Notes: generated from the sequence alone by a model not told the origin. 5,942 nt of DNA from Clostridia bacterium (GCA_017556125.1 JAFZCW010000055.1:1-5942), one strand, 5' to 3'; shown: positions 1 to 5,872, counted from the stretch's first letter. Numbers and translations: made by a program.

Positions 1-625
1 ACTGACGGACGCCAACGTGGCGGAAGACGGGATCCTGTACTTCGGGACCTATGAGCAGGACAACGATCCGGAAAACGGTCCGGAACCGATCGAATGGCTC
101 GTGCTCCGGAAGGAAGGGGACGAAGCGCTCGTGATCAGCCGGTACGCGCTGGACTGCAAACCGTATCACTCCGCATGGAAGAAAACCGACTGGAACGGAT
201 GCTATATCCGGAAATGGCTGAATAAATCCTTCCTCAACGCCGCGTTCAGCGATTCGGAACAGGAACGGATCCTGCTGAAGAAGGTGCCGGCGCATACCAA
301 TACGCACGCGGGATTTGTGAAACAGGGACCCGACACGAAGGACAGGGTGTTTCTTCTGAGCGTGAAGGAAGCGGAGGAGATCTTCAAACCGTATACCAGA
401 AGGCCGTGCGGCGCGACGCCGTATGCCAAGGCGCAGGGGCTTCCGACCTCCGACAGGAATACGGTGGACGGCAGGGAGACCTGCTGGTGGATGCTCAGGA
501 CGCTTGCCTACAGCCGGGAGACGGTGACAAACGTCGACATTTTCGGGAATATCGATTACAGATTCGGGAGCGTCGCCGCGGAATATGCGGTCCGTCCGGC
601 GCTGAGGATCCGCCTGGGTTCCTGA
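1..625 (+). CDS. DUF6273-like domain protein, 5' end outside the window
   Basis: The frame is open from the first base to a TGA at 623-625, giving about 207 visible residues. The fragment resembles the DUF6273 domain seen in many gut Clostridia. It opens with FGTYEQDNDPENGPEPIEWL, followed by an ALVISRYALDCKPYH segment, a W-x-x-CYIRKWLN-x-x-FLN-x-AF block, DRVFLLSVKEAEE, a CWWMLRT block and a C-terminal YAVRPALRIRL. This order matches my memory of the family. The biochemical role of the domain is not known to me. Such domains often form the C-terminal part of larger, sometimes secreted, proteins, so a longer N-terminal region probably lies upstream. A GTG at 17 could be read as a start, but it has no Shine-Dalgarno site and the frame continues upstream, so I treat the gene as truncated by the window edge. 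It ends 24 bases before scpA with no terminator between, so co-transcription is possible. Confidence 0.75.
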   Translation, partial: LTDANVAEDGILYFGTYEQDNDPENGPEPIEWLVLRKEGDEALVISRYALDCKPYHSAWKKTDWNGCYIRKWLNKSFLNAAFSDSEQERILLKKVPAHTNTHAGFVKQGPDTKDRVFLLSVKEAEEIFKPYTRRPCGATPYAKAQGLPTSDRNTVDGRETCWWMLRTLAYSRETVTNVDIFGNIDYRFGSVAAEYAVRPALRIRLGS

Positions 626-649
626 CCGGCGGCATCGGAAGAGGAGTTC

Positions 650-1444
650 ATGGAAGAAGAAAGCTATCATGTCAGCATAGAACAGTTTGAAGGGCCGCTG
701 GACCTTCTTCTCCATCTGATCCGGAAGGCCGAGATCGACATCCGGGATATTTTCGTATCCGAAATCACGTCCCAGTATCTGCAGTACATGCAGGAACTGG
801 ATACGGTGGACATGGACAATGCGAGCGATTTTCTGACGATGGCGGCAACGCTGCTGTATATCAAGTCCCGCCAGCTCCTCCCGGATACCGGGAAACAGGA
901 CGGGACGGAAGAGGAGGAGCCCGATCCGGAGGAACAGCTGATCCGACAGCTGCGTGAATACAAAGCGTTCAAGGAAGCGGGCGAAAATCTGCAGCAGCTG
1001 TATGAAGCCGCAAAGGACGCGCTGTCCAGACTTCCGGAGGATGTTCCGCTGCCGCCCAAGAGGCTGGAGATGGAAGGGGCCACGATGGAAGGCCTTTACG
1101 AGGCGTTCCTGCGCATCCTGGAAAAGACCGGCCGGAAAGAGGAGACGAAGCGCCTGCAGCATGTGCGCGCGGACAGCTTCACGGTCCGCAGACAGACCGG
1201 AAAGATCCGTTCGATCCTGGCGAAGGCAGGGAAGGACGTCGCGTTTGAGGAACTGTTCGGCGAGCACCCGGAGAAGATGGAAGTGATCGTGACCTTCATG
1301 GCCCTGCTGGAAATGACCGGGCGCGGCGAGATCCATCTGCATCAGAGCAGACCGTTCGCTCCGATCTTCCTGAGAGCGAAGAAACTGCTGACTGAAGATT
1401 CGGATATCGCCTATATGGATGAGATTCAGGAGGAGGAGACATGA
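650..1444 (+). CDS. scpA: Segregation and condensation protein ScpA (kleisin)
   Basis: ScpA is the kleisin subunit of the bacterial SMC-ScpAB condensin. It bridges the SMC heads and binds a ScpB dimer, acting on the nucleoid in chromosome compaction and origin segregation. The 264-residue protein has the usual family length. Residues 13-24 carry the FEGPLDLLLHLI signature of the N-terminal SMC-neck-binding domain, and residues 65-78 carry the conserved AATLLYIKSRQLLP helix. An acidic linker follows at about 82-95, then a helical middle region where ScpB normally binds. The C-terminal winged helix, about residues 165-245, includes VTFMALLEM, RGEIHLHQ and PFAPIF. The ATG start is supported by GGAAGAGGAG at 637-646. 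The stop overlaps the scpB start in an ATGA, which suggests translational coupling. No promoter is visible just upstream, so transcription probably comes from before or within the preceding gene. Confidence 0.96.
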   Translation: MEEESYHVSIEQFEGPLDLLLHLIRKAEIDIRDIFVSEITSQYLQYMQELDTVDMDNASDFLTMAATLLYIKSRQLLPDTGKQDGTEEEEPDPEEQLIRQLREYKAFKEAGENLQQLYEAAKDALSRLPEDVPLPPKRLEMEGATMEGLYEAFLRILEKTGRKEETKRLQHVRADSFTVRRQTGKIRSILAKAGKDVAFEELFGEHPEKMEVIVTFMALLEMTGRGEIHLHQSRPFAPIFLRAKKLLTEDSDIAYMDEIQEEET

Positions 1445-2007
1445 CCGAGGAGAAAAAAGCCATCCGGAACAGGATCGAGGCGCTGCTGTTCGTCGCGGGG
1501 GATCCCGTATCCGCAGTGGAGCTTTCCCGCACGCTCGATCTTCCGGTCGCCGAGATCCGGGGGATCCTGCAGGACATGGAAGAGGAATACCGGACGGAGG
1601 AAAGAGGGATCCAGCTCTTTCTGACGGAGGAAACGGCGCAGCTTGTGAGCAACCGCGCGTATATCGACACCGTCGAGGCCATGTTCCAGCCCGAGCGTCA
1701 GAGAAACGCCTCCCAGTCCATACTGGAAACGCTGGCGGTCATCGCGTACCGTCAGCCTGTCACACGCGCGGATATCGAGGAGGTCCGCGGCGTCCGGTGC
1801 GACTATGCCGTTACCCAGCTCCAGAACATGGGGCTTATCCAGGTGGTCGGCCGGAAGGACACGCCCGGCAAACCGATGCAGTTCGGAACGACGGACGCGT
1901 TCCTGCGCAAATTCGGCCTGCATTCCCTTCAGGAGCTTCCGGAGTTTTCCAGGTTTGTGGAAGATACGGCGGCAGGGGACGACGACGGGGTATTTCCTGT
2001 CGTATAA
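1441..2007 (+). CDS. scpB: Segregation and condensation protein ScpB
   Basis: ScpB is the winged-helix (kite) subunit that dimerises and binds the middle of ScpA in the SMC condensin complex. The 188-residue product is of normal length. The N-terminal winged helix begins with IRNRIEALLFVAGDPVS (residues 8-24). The second carries LAVIAYRQPVTRADIEEVRG (98-117), followed by the family's GLIQVVGRKDTPGKP segment (131-145) and FGTTDAFLRKFGL (148-160). The acidic tail after residue 175 is usually variable. The start is an ATG in an ATGA overlap with scpA. Its ribosome binding site, a repeated AGGAGG within 1428-1436, is built from the Glu codons at the ScpA C-terminus, so both proteins are probably made from one mRNA in coupled fashion. 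A hairpin terminator begins 28 bases after the stop. Confidence 0.96.
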   Translation: MTEEKKAIRNRIEALLFVAGDPVSAVELSRTLDLPVAEIRGILQDMEEEYRTEERGIQLFLTEETAQLVSNRAYIDTVEAMFQPERQRNASQSILETLAVIAYRQPVTRADIEEVRGVRCDYAVTQLQNMGLIQVVGRKDTPGKPMQFGTTDAFLRKFGLHSLQELPEFSRFVEDTAAGDDDGVFPVV

Positions 2008-2034
2008 AATCTTTTCATGGAATCAGTTTAAGAG

Positions 2035-2066
2035 AAAGCCGGGATCCGAATCGGACCCCGGCTTTT
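2035..2066. terminator. Hairpin terminator between converging scpAB and phosphoesterase units
   Basis: AAAGCCGGG (2035-2043) pairs with CCCGGCTTT (2057-2065). Past one A/C mismatch, the stem continues as TCCG with CGGA around a short AAT loop. On the + strand the stem runs into TTTTCT, and on the - strand into TTTCTCTT. It therefore looks usable in both directions, ending scpAB from the left and the yerC-to-phosphoesterase unit from the right. Activity in each direction is inferred; the U tracts are moderate rather than long. Confidence 0.8.
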
Positions 2067-2096
2067 CTGCGGAAAAGGGAAAAACGCTGCGCGCAT

Positions 2097-2567
2097 TCAT
2101 ACGGATATCAACCTGACGCTGACATCGCCGTTTTCCACCGTGAGGACAGCGTATCCGGCGTCTGATCTTCCCCGGGGACGGGAAAGGCTTCCCGGATTCA
2201 CGATCAGGACGGGACCGAACGCGGTCAGCAGCGGTTCGTGGGTGTGCCCGAAAAGAACGGTTCCGCAGTTGGCTTCCTCCGCGGCGAGCCCGAGCTCATA
2301 GGTGCCGCGGTACCGGTGTCCGTGAGTGAGGAAAAAACGGGCGCCGCCGAGTTCCACGACCCGTTCGTACGGGACGCCGTTCCCCGTCGCGTAATCACAG
2401 TTTCCGCGCACGGCATAGCAGGGAACGCCCAGATACTTGCCGATCTGTTCGCCGTCGGAGGAATAATCCCCGAGGTGGAACACGGCATCCAGGGGCGGGA
2501 GATCCTTTTCGATCAGCCTGATTTCCGAAACGTCCCCGTGCGTATCCGAGAAGACGGCGATCTTCAT
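2097..2567 (-). CDS. YfcE/MJ0936-family metallophosphoesterase
   Basis: This is a small cytoplasmic calcineurin-like phosphoesterase of 156 residues, which needs two metal ions to cut phosphodiesters. All the usual metal and catalytic motifs are visible: SDTHG (D8, H10), HLGD (D34), GNCD (N56), THGH (H82), GHTH (H108, H110) and NPGS (124-127). Family members such as E. coli YfcE and archaeal MJ0936 hydrolyse model phosphodiesters in vitro, but the physiological substrate is not settled, so I give no specific reaction. The gene is last in its operon. Its ATG overlaps the rdgB stop (ATGA), and only a weak upstream GGGA/GGAG is present, so translation is probably coupled to rdgB. B. subtilis has the same pairing (ysnA-ysnB), which supports the call. 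The family call is secure; the substrate is unknown. Confidence 0.93.
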   Translation of the reverse strand: MKIAVFSDTHGDVSEIRLIEKDLPPLDAVFHLGDYSSDGEQIGKYLGVPCYAVRGNCDYATGNGVPYERVVELGGARFFLTHGHRYRGTYELGLAAEEANCGTVLFGHTHEPLLTAFGPVLIVNPGSLSRPRGRSDAGYAVLTVENGDVSVRLISV

Positions 2568-3163
2568 GACTGTTCCCGCTCCAGTTCCTCCCTCAGCAGC
2601 GCGAGGGAGCGGCTTCTGTGGCTGACCGCGTTTTTCTCTTCCGCGCTGAGTTCCGCGAACGTCTTCTGAAGCGGGGGATAGTAGAACAGGGGATCGTATC
2701 CGAATCCGTTTTCCCCGTGCTTCTCGCGGAGCAGCACGCCTTCCGCGTATCCGATCACGACGATGGGATCCTTTCCGCGCCGCGCGAGCGCGATCGACGA
2801 AGCGAACCGGCAGGTGCGCTTTTCGTCCGGCACGGTCTCCATATCCTTCAGCAGCTTCGCGTTGTTCTCCTGATCGTTATGGCCTTCTCCGGCGTATCTC
2901 GCACTGTAAATCCCCGGCGCGCCGTCCAGGGCGTCCACCATGAGGCCGGAATCGTCCGCGAGCGCGGCGTCAAAGCCGTCCGCCGCGGCGAGGACCTCCG
3001 TTGCCTTTTTCAGGGCGTTCTCCTGGAACGTGGTACCGTCTTCGACGACGTCGATGTCGATGCCCGCTTCTCTGAGGGTGCTCATTTCCGAAAAATACTT
3101 TCCGAGGATCTGTTTGATCTCACGGACCTTGTGACTGTTGTTGGAAGCGATGATGAGACGCAT
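2564..3163 (-). CDS. rdgB: RdgB/HAM1-family XTP/dITP pyrophosphatase
   Basis: This is a 199-residue non-canonical purine NTP pyrophosphatase. The family hydrolyses XTP, ITP and dITP to the monophosphate and PPi, keeping deaminated purines out of DNA and RNA. The N-terminal IIASNNSHKVREI (residues 4-16) is the nucleotide-binding start motif. ADDSGLMVDALDGAPGIYSARYAG (69-92) holds the catalytic acidic residues D70/D71. GENGFGYDPLF (150-160) and SHRSRSLALL (181-190) complete the base-recognition and phosphate-binding motifs. The ATG at 3161-3163 is chosen because homologues begin with MRLIIAS-like sequence and AAGGAG lies at 3170-3175, six bases upstream. The frame is open further upstream, but only as a shadow of rqcH. 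The site falls within the last bases of rqcH, and the gap between the genes is 11 bases. Confidence 0.95.
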   Translation of the reverse strand: MRLIIASNNSHKVREIKQILGKYFSEMSTLREAGIDIDVVEDGTTFQENALKKATEVLAAADGFDAALADDSGLMVDALDGAPGIYSARYAGEGHNDQENNAKLLKDMETVPDEKRTCRFASSIALARRGKDPIVVIGYAEGVLLREKHGENGFGYDPLFYYPPLQKTFAELSAEEKNAVSHRSRSLALLREELEREQS

Positions 3164-3174
3164 GGGTAACTCCT

Positions 3175-4860
3175 TCAGCTGTTTTCCTGCAGCGCCAGAA
3201 TGAGGGATTCCTCCGGCGTAACGTATATCGTGCGGTTGTCTGTATAGATGACCTTGCCGGGCTTTGCCCCGGACGGTTTTTTCACATATCTGCGGAACGT
3301 GTAGTCGACGGGCACGCCGGCGGAGCGCCTGGCGCGGCTGTACCACGCGGCAAGCTGCGCGGCCTCGTTCAGCGTGCGGTCCGGAGGGGTTCCGGAATAC
3401 TGGATGACCACATGGGAACCCGGGATATCCTTCGTGTGCAGCCAGATGTTGTCCGGCTGAGCGGTATGCAGCGTCAGACGGTCGTTCTGACGGTTGTTCT
3501 TTCCCACCAGGATCGGGATCCCGTCCGATGAAAGGAACGAGAACGGACTGGAAACCTCCTGCTTCTGGGGCTTTGCTTTGTGGTCGGACTTGAGATATTT
3601 CAGTTCGACCAGTTCCTCCCGGATCTCCGCCAGTTCCCTCAGCGTCGTGCATTTCTCGAGATTGTTCAGCTGTCCCTCCAGATACTCGATCTCGGCGCGT
3701 TCCGAACCGATCATACGGGAGGCATAATCCCGAGCCGCCTTTGCCTTCTTGTACTTTTTGAAGTACTGCTGCGCGTTCTCCGCGGGCGTTTTGACCGGAT
3801 CGAGCGGGATCGCGCGCTCTGTCGGCGGATCCGTGCTGTAGTCCGTGCATCTGCAGGCGCTCTGCCCGCGCCGGATGGCATACAGATTCTGCGTGATCAG
3901 TTCGCCGTTGATGCGGTTCTGCTCCATGGCGCTTTCGGAATCCAGGGACTGTTCGTACATGGCGAGTTTGTTTCTCGCGCGCTTGAGCTTGATCTCCACA
4001 CTTTTGCGGAGCGACGATCCGTTCCGGGAGATCCGGACGGCGGCGTCCCTGCTTTTATAGAACGCGTCGTACGCCTCGGACATGGTGGGGAACGTCCGGA
4101 TGCTGACCGCGTTGAACGGGACAAACGGGAACACGTGCTGCGGCTCTCCGCTGTCCCTGTACGTGATGACGGGGACCGTCTCATCCGACCGGAGCTTCTG
4201 AAACACGCCGAAGACCGTATCCGCGGAGACACCCTCTCCGGTCAGGGCTTTCGCAACGTTTTTGGAGATGCCGCAGTAGGCTGCCTGCAGTCCCTGAACG
4301 GGATTCGCGGAGCGGAGGATCGCATCCAGTTCGGCGGGATCCGCCTCGAACGGGGAACGTTTGTCCTGGGAAGGCGGCACGATATAGGCAACGCCCGGAA
4401 GAAGCGGGCGGACAGGGGACATATCCGGCGTGACGCGTTTCAGACAGTCCACGATCAGACCGTCCTGCACAAGCGTCAGGTTCGAATGCCGGTCCATCAG
4501 TTCCACGCAGAGCCGGAGCATGACGGGATCGCCCAGTTCGCTCCTTCCGTCCAGCGTGATCTCGAAGTAGCGGTCCAGTCCCAGCTGGGAGATTTCCGCC
4601 ACCCTGCTCCCGACAAGGCGCTTGCGGAGCAGCATGCAGAACATGGGCGGTTCCGCCGGATTCTCGACGGGCAGATCCGTCAGCTGCACACGGCCGTTTT
4701 CGACGTGCAGGCAGATCAGAAGCCTTGCCGTTCTGCCGGCGCTTCTGACCGTAAAGAGCAGCGTGTCCCGGTCCGGCTGCTGCACCTTGTCGATCCGTCC
4801 CCCTTTCAGGAAACGTATCTCCCGGAGCACGGCGTTCAGGGAAAGACCGTCCATCGACAT
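3175..4860 (-). CDS. rqcH: RqcH (NFACT/FbpA-family) ribosome quality control factor
   Basis: The protein of 561 residues is full-length for RqcH, the bacterial relative of Rqc2/NEMF (older name: fibronectin-binding protein FbpA/YloA). RqcH binds stalled 50S-peptidyl-tRNA complexes, recruits tRNA-Ala and adds C-terminal alanine tails that mark the chain for degradation. The N-terminal NFACT-N domain begins MSMDGLSLNAV and carries PPMFCMLLRKRLVGSRV (71-87). GLDRYFEI (94-101) provides D96 and R97, equivalent to the D97/R98 pair needed by B. subtilis RqcH, and CVELMDRHSN follows at 118-127. A helix-hairpin-helix-like segment is near 190-220, then a charged helical coiled-coil region from about 285 to 425 with AENAQQYFKKYKKAK at 360-374. 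The C-terminal NFACT-R domain (about 440-555) has NIWLHTKDIPGSHVVI (471-486) and VKKPSGAKPGKVIYT (526-540). The ATG at 4860 has AGAGGAA upstream (4868-4874). It lies 4 bases after yerC. Confidence 0.95.
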   Translation of the reverse strand: MSMDGLSLNAVLREIRFLKGGRIDKVQQPDRDTLLFTVRSAGRTARLLICLHVENGRVQLTDLPVENPAEPPMFCMLLRKRLVGSRVAEISQLGLDRYFEITLDGRSELGDPVMLRLCVELMDRHSNLTLVQDGLIVDCLKRVTPDMSPVRPLLPGVAYIVPPSQDKRSPFEADPAELDAILRSANPVQGLQAAYCGISKNVAKALTGEGVSADTVFGVFQKLRSDETVPVITYRDSGEPQHVFPFVPFNAVSIRTFPTMSEAYDAFYKSRDAAVRISRNGSSLRKSVEIKLKRARNKLAMYEQSLDSESAMEQNRINGELITQNLYAIRRGQSACRCTDYSTDPPTERAIPLDPVKTPAENAQQYFKKYKKAKAARDYASRMIGSERAEIEYLEGQLNNLEKCTTLRELAEIREELVELKYLKSDHKAKPQKQEVSSPFSFLSSDGIPILVGKNNRQNDRLTLHTAQPDNIWLHTKDIPGSHVVIQYSGTPPDRTLNEAAQLAAWYSRARRSAGVPVDYTFRRYVKKPSGAKPGKVIYTDNRTIYVTPEESLILALQENS

Positions 4861-4864
4861 AGGG

Positions 4865-5167
4865 TCATTCCTCTTTTCCGACGCGCTTGAGCATCATGGT
4901 ATATCCGCCCGTTCCGTAGGCAAGGCAGCGGTTCACACGGCTGATCGTGGCGGAGGAGGCTTTTGTCTCTGCGGAAATATCCTGATAGGTGACGCCCTTG
5001 TCCAGTTCCCTGGCCACATGCCAGCGCTGGGATATCGACTTCAGTTCCGGGATCGTACAGAGATCCTCAAAGAACCGGTAGCATTCCTCCTGTGTACGGA
5101 GACTGAGGATGGCTTCGAACAGCGCATCCATATTTTCGTCCTTGAGACGGGACTGATATTCCTCCAA
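4865..5167 (-). CDS. yerC: YerC/YecD-family TrpR-like DNA-binding protein
   Basis: This is a 100-residue, all-helical protein of the TrpR-related YerC family found in Firmicutes. It has the TrpR-like core: ALFEAILSLRTQEECYRFFEDLCTIPELKSISQRW (15-49), then a helix-turn-helix GVTYQDISAETKASSATISRVNRCL (58-82) and a YGTGGY end. This mirrors the ATITRGSNSLK recognition helix of TrpR. The family probably binds DNA, but I know of no established ligand or target. The start codon is TTG (5165-5167). It is fixed by GGAGGTGA (5174-5181) six bases upstream, a near-full match to the 16S rRNA 3' end, and by the MEEYQ-like N-terminus expected for the family. The gene is first in the yerC-rqcH-rdgB-phosphoesterase unit and has its own promoter at 5188-5215. 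Confidence 0.92.
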   Translation of the reverse strand: MEEYQSRLKDENMDALFEAILSLRTQEECYRFFEDLCTIPELKSISQRWHVARELDKGVTYQDISAETKASSATISRVNRCLAYGTGGYTMMLKRVGKEE

Positions 5168-5173
5168 AGCGAA

Positions 5174-5181
5174 TCACCTCC
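5174..5181 (-). promoter_or_regulatory. Strong Shine-Dalgarno site for yerC (TTG start)
   Basis: GGAGGTGA on the - strand lies six bases upstream of the TTG at 5167-5165. The near-full anti-Shine-Dalgarno match at ideal spacing decides the start; no ATG or GTG in frame competes. Confidence 0.85.
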
Positions 5182-5187
5182 GCAAAC

Positions 5188-5215
5188 ATTTTAACACTTT
5201 AGCGCAATAAAGCAA
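5188..5215 (-). promoter_or_regulatory. Predicted sigma-A promoter of the yerC operon
   Basis: On the - strand the -10 box is TAAAAT (5193-5188), preceded by TGT, which makes an extended TGn -10. The -35 is TTGCTT (5215-5210), with a 16-base spacer. Transcription would start near 5181-5183, at the edge of the Shine-Dalgarno site, giving a leader of only about 14-16 nt. The call is from sequence alone. Confidence 0.65.
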
Positions 5216-5248
5216 CTGAAAAACGGATTTTTCCTTCCGTGAACGCAT

Positions 5249-5275
5249 AAAAAAACCGCCGACATGACCGGCGGC
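5249..5275 (-). terminator. Rho-independent terminator of rpsT
   Basis: Read on the - strand, a CCGCCG stem pairs with CGGCGG around a 7-base loop and is followed directly by seven Ts. It begins 25 bases after the rpsT stop. It separates the ribosomal protein transcript from the yerC promoter just downstream. Confidence 0.92.
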
Positions 5276-5299
5276 TGTAGCAACTAATCGAAACAGGGC

Positions 5300-5563
5300 T
5301 TACTGCACTTTAGCTAGTTTCTTGGCGAGCTGCGCTTTTTTGTGGTTGGCAGCGTTTTTATGGATAACGCCGTTGGAAGCTGTCTGATCAACGACCTTCA
5401 CAGCGTACAGATAAGTCTGCTGCTGCTTTTCCTTGTCATCACCGGCCAGCGCCTCATCAAAACGACGGATAGCGGTCTTCATAGCGGATTTCTCCATGCG
5501 GTTGCGGAGATTCTGCTTCTCGGATACCTTAACCCGTTTCAAAGCGGACTTGATGTTTGCCAA
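5300..5563 (-). CDS. rpsT: 30S ribosomal protein bS20
   Basis: bS20 is a primary 16S rRNA-binding protein of the small subunit, needed early in 30S assembly. The 87-residue product is normal in length and very basic. It begins ANIKSALKRVKVSEKQNLRNR and contains the family's SAMKTAIRRFDEAL helix (26-39), a KEKQQQTYLYAVKVVDQTASNGVIHKNAA region and a lysine-rich C-terminus (HKKAQLAKKLAKVQ). The start codon is TTG (5561-5563): the residues after it match the family N-terminus exactly, and AGGGGGTGA lies seven bases upstream. The nearby ATG at 5568-5570 is out of frame. E. coli rpsT also starts with UUG, and there the weak start is part of autoregulation by S20, so similar control is plausible here. 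The gene is a single-gene unit with its own promoter (5610-5638) and terminator. Confidence 0.97.
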   Translation of the reverse strand: MANIKSALKRVKVSEKQNLRNRMEKSAMKTAIRRFDEALAGDDKEKQQQTYLYAVKVVDQTASNGVIHKNAANHKKAQLAKKLAKVQ

Positions 5564-5570
5564 AACCCAT

Positions 5571-5579
5571 TCACCCCCT
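5571..5579 (-). promoter_or_regulatory. Shine-Dalgarno site for rpsT (TTG start)
   Basis: AGGGGGTGA on the - strand ends seven bases before the TTG start. It matches the AGGAGGTGA consensus at all but one base. An out-of-frame ATG directly follows it, only three bases from the GGGGG core, probably too close for efficient use. Confidence 0.8.
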
Positions 5580-5609
5580 GTATCAGTTACTTAATGCTCA
5601 AACATTAGG

Positions 5610-5638
5610 ATTATAGTACATAGATCAGAGGAATGCAA
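5610..5638 (-). promoter_or_regulatory. Predicted sigma-A promoter of rpsT
   Basis: On the - strand there is a perfect TATAAT (5615-5610) and a TTGCAT -35 (5638-5633), separated by exactly 17 bases. Transcription would start near 5603, giving a leader of about 40 nt before the TTG start. The -35 box is weak beyond its TTG; the -10 box is consensus. Confidence 0.75.
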
Positions 5639-5832
5639 GCATTATTTTTCCTGTTTTTTCGGGAATATCTGCGTTCCTTCCGCTGCCGTGTCAGGCGCCG
5701 TTCCCGCACCCCGAAAGCGGGGATCACGGGTCCGGACGGAGCCGTTTCGGGGGGAAAAGAGACGGTTCAGGGACGGTTTGCGGACCGGATTTTTCGCAGG
5801 GAAAGAATTCACATTTCTGTCGCAATTCGAGA
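5639..5832 (+). other. Intergenic stretch with two hairpins, no gene seen
   Basis: This is the middle of the 379-base gap between rpsT and the right-hand heat-shock promoter. Its short open frames give Arg/Gly-rich, unrecognisable products without ribosome binding sites, so I see no gene. Two hairpins can be drawn. At 5703-5730, CCCCG pairs with CGGGG around AAAG, with an outer CCCG/CGGG. At 5739-5768, a 10-base-pair stem with two G-U pairs encloses a GGGGGGAAAA loop. Neither has a T tract. GACGG occurs three times (5735, 5761, 5772). No function is assigned. Confidence 0.4.
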
Positions 5833-5861
5833 TTGACTATCCTGCGGGCGGTGGATATAAT
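5833..5861 (+). promoter_or_regulatory. Near-consensus sigma-A promoter of the heat-shock operon
   Basis: TTGACT (-35, 5833-5838) and TATAAT (-10, 5856-5861) are separated by exactly 17 bases, one mismatch from the full vegetative consensus. Transcription should begin near 5868, just before the CIRCE element, so a bound repressor would block initiation. This is the expected layout for HrcA-controlled genes, which use the vegetative sigma factor. Confidence 0.9.
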
Positions 5862-5872
5862 AAGGAAGGTGG

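Noticed and set aside
17..19. GTG at 17 as the true start of the first gene
   Set aside because: There is no Shine-Dalgarno site, and the frame is open to the window edge; the DUF6273-like domain usually has residues before this point.
31..2047. Repeated GGATCC hexamers (for example near 31, 608, 1500, 1563, 1608, 2042)
   Set aside because: They fall in coding frames where GATCC arises from common codons, with no regular spacing or conserved flanks; probably codon bias.
1419..2165. 248-codon + strand frame overlapping scpB
   Set aside because: It is out of frame with ScpB, Arg-rich and without homology features; scpB is unmistakable in its own frame.
2238..3169. Two + strand frames opposite the phosphoesterase and rdgB (2238-2669 and 2618-3169)
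   Set aside because: Both are antisense shadows of genes with complete motif sets and good starts.
3164..3850. In-frame upstream extension of rdgB
   Set aside because: The extra residues overlap rqcH in another frame and look like no protein family. RdgB proteins begin at the MRLIIAS-like start, which has its own AAGGAG.
3580..4890. Long 436-codon open frame on the + strand opposite rqcH
   Set aside because: It mirrors a clear, full-length RqcH gene; the product is Arg/His-rich with no recognisable domain, as expected from a GC-rich antisense frame.
5307..5320. CTAG-centred TAGCTAG near the rpsT 3' end as a TrpR-type operator
   Set aside because: It lies inside the rpsT coding sequence, away from any promoter, and extends into no longer palindrome.
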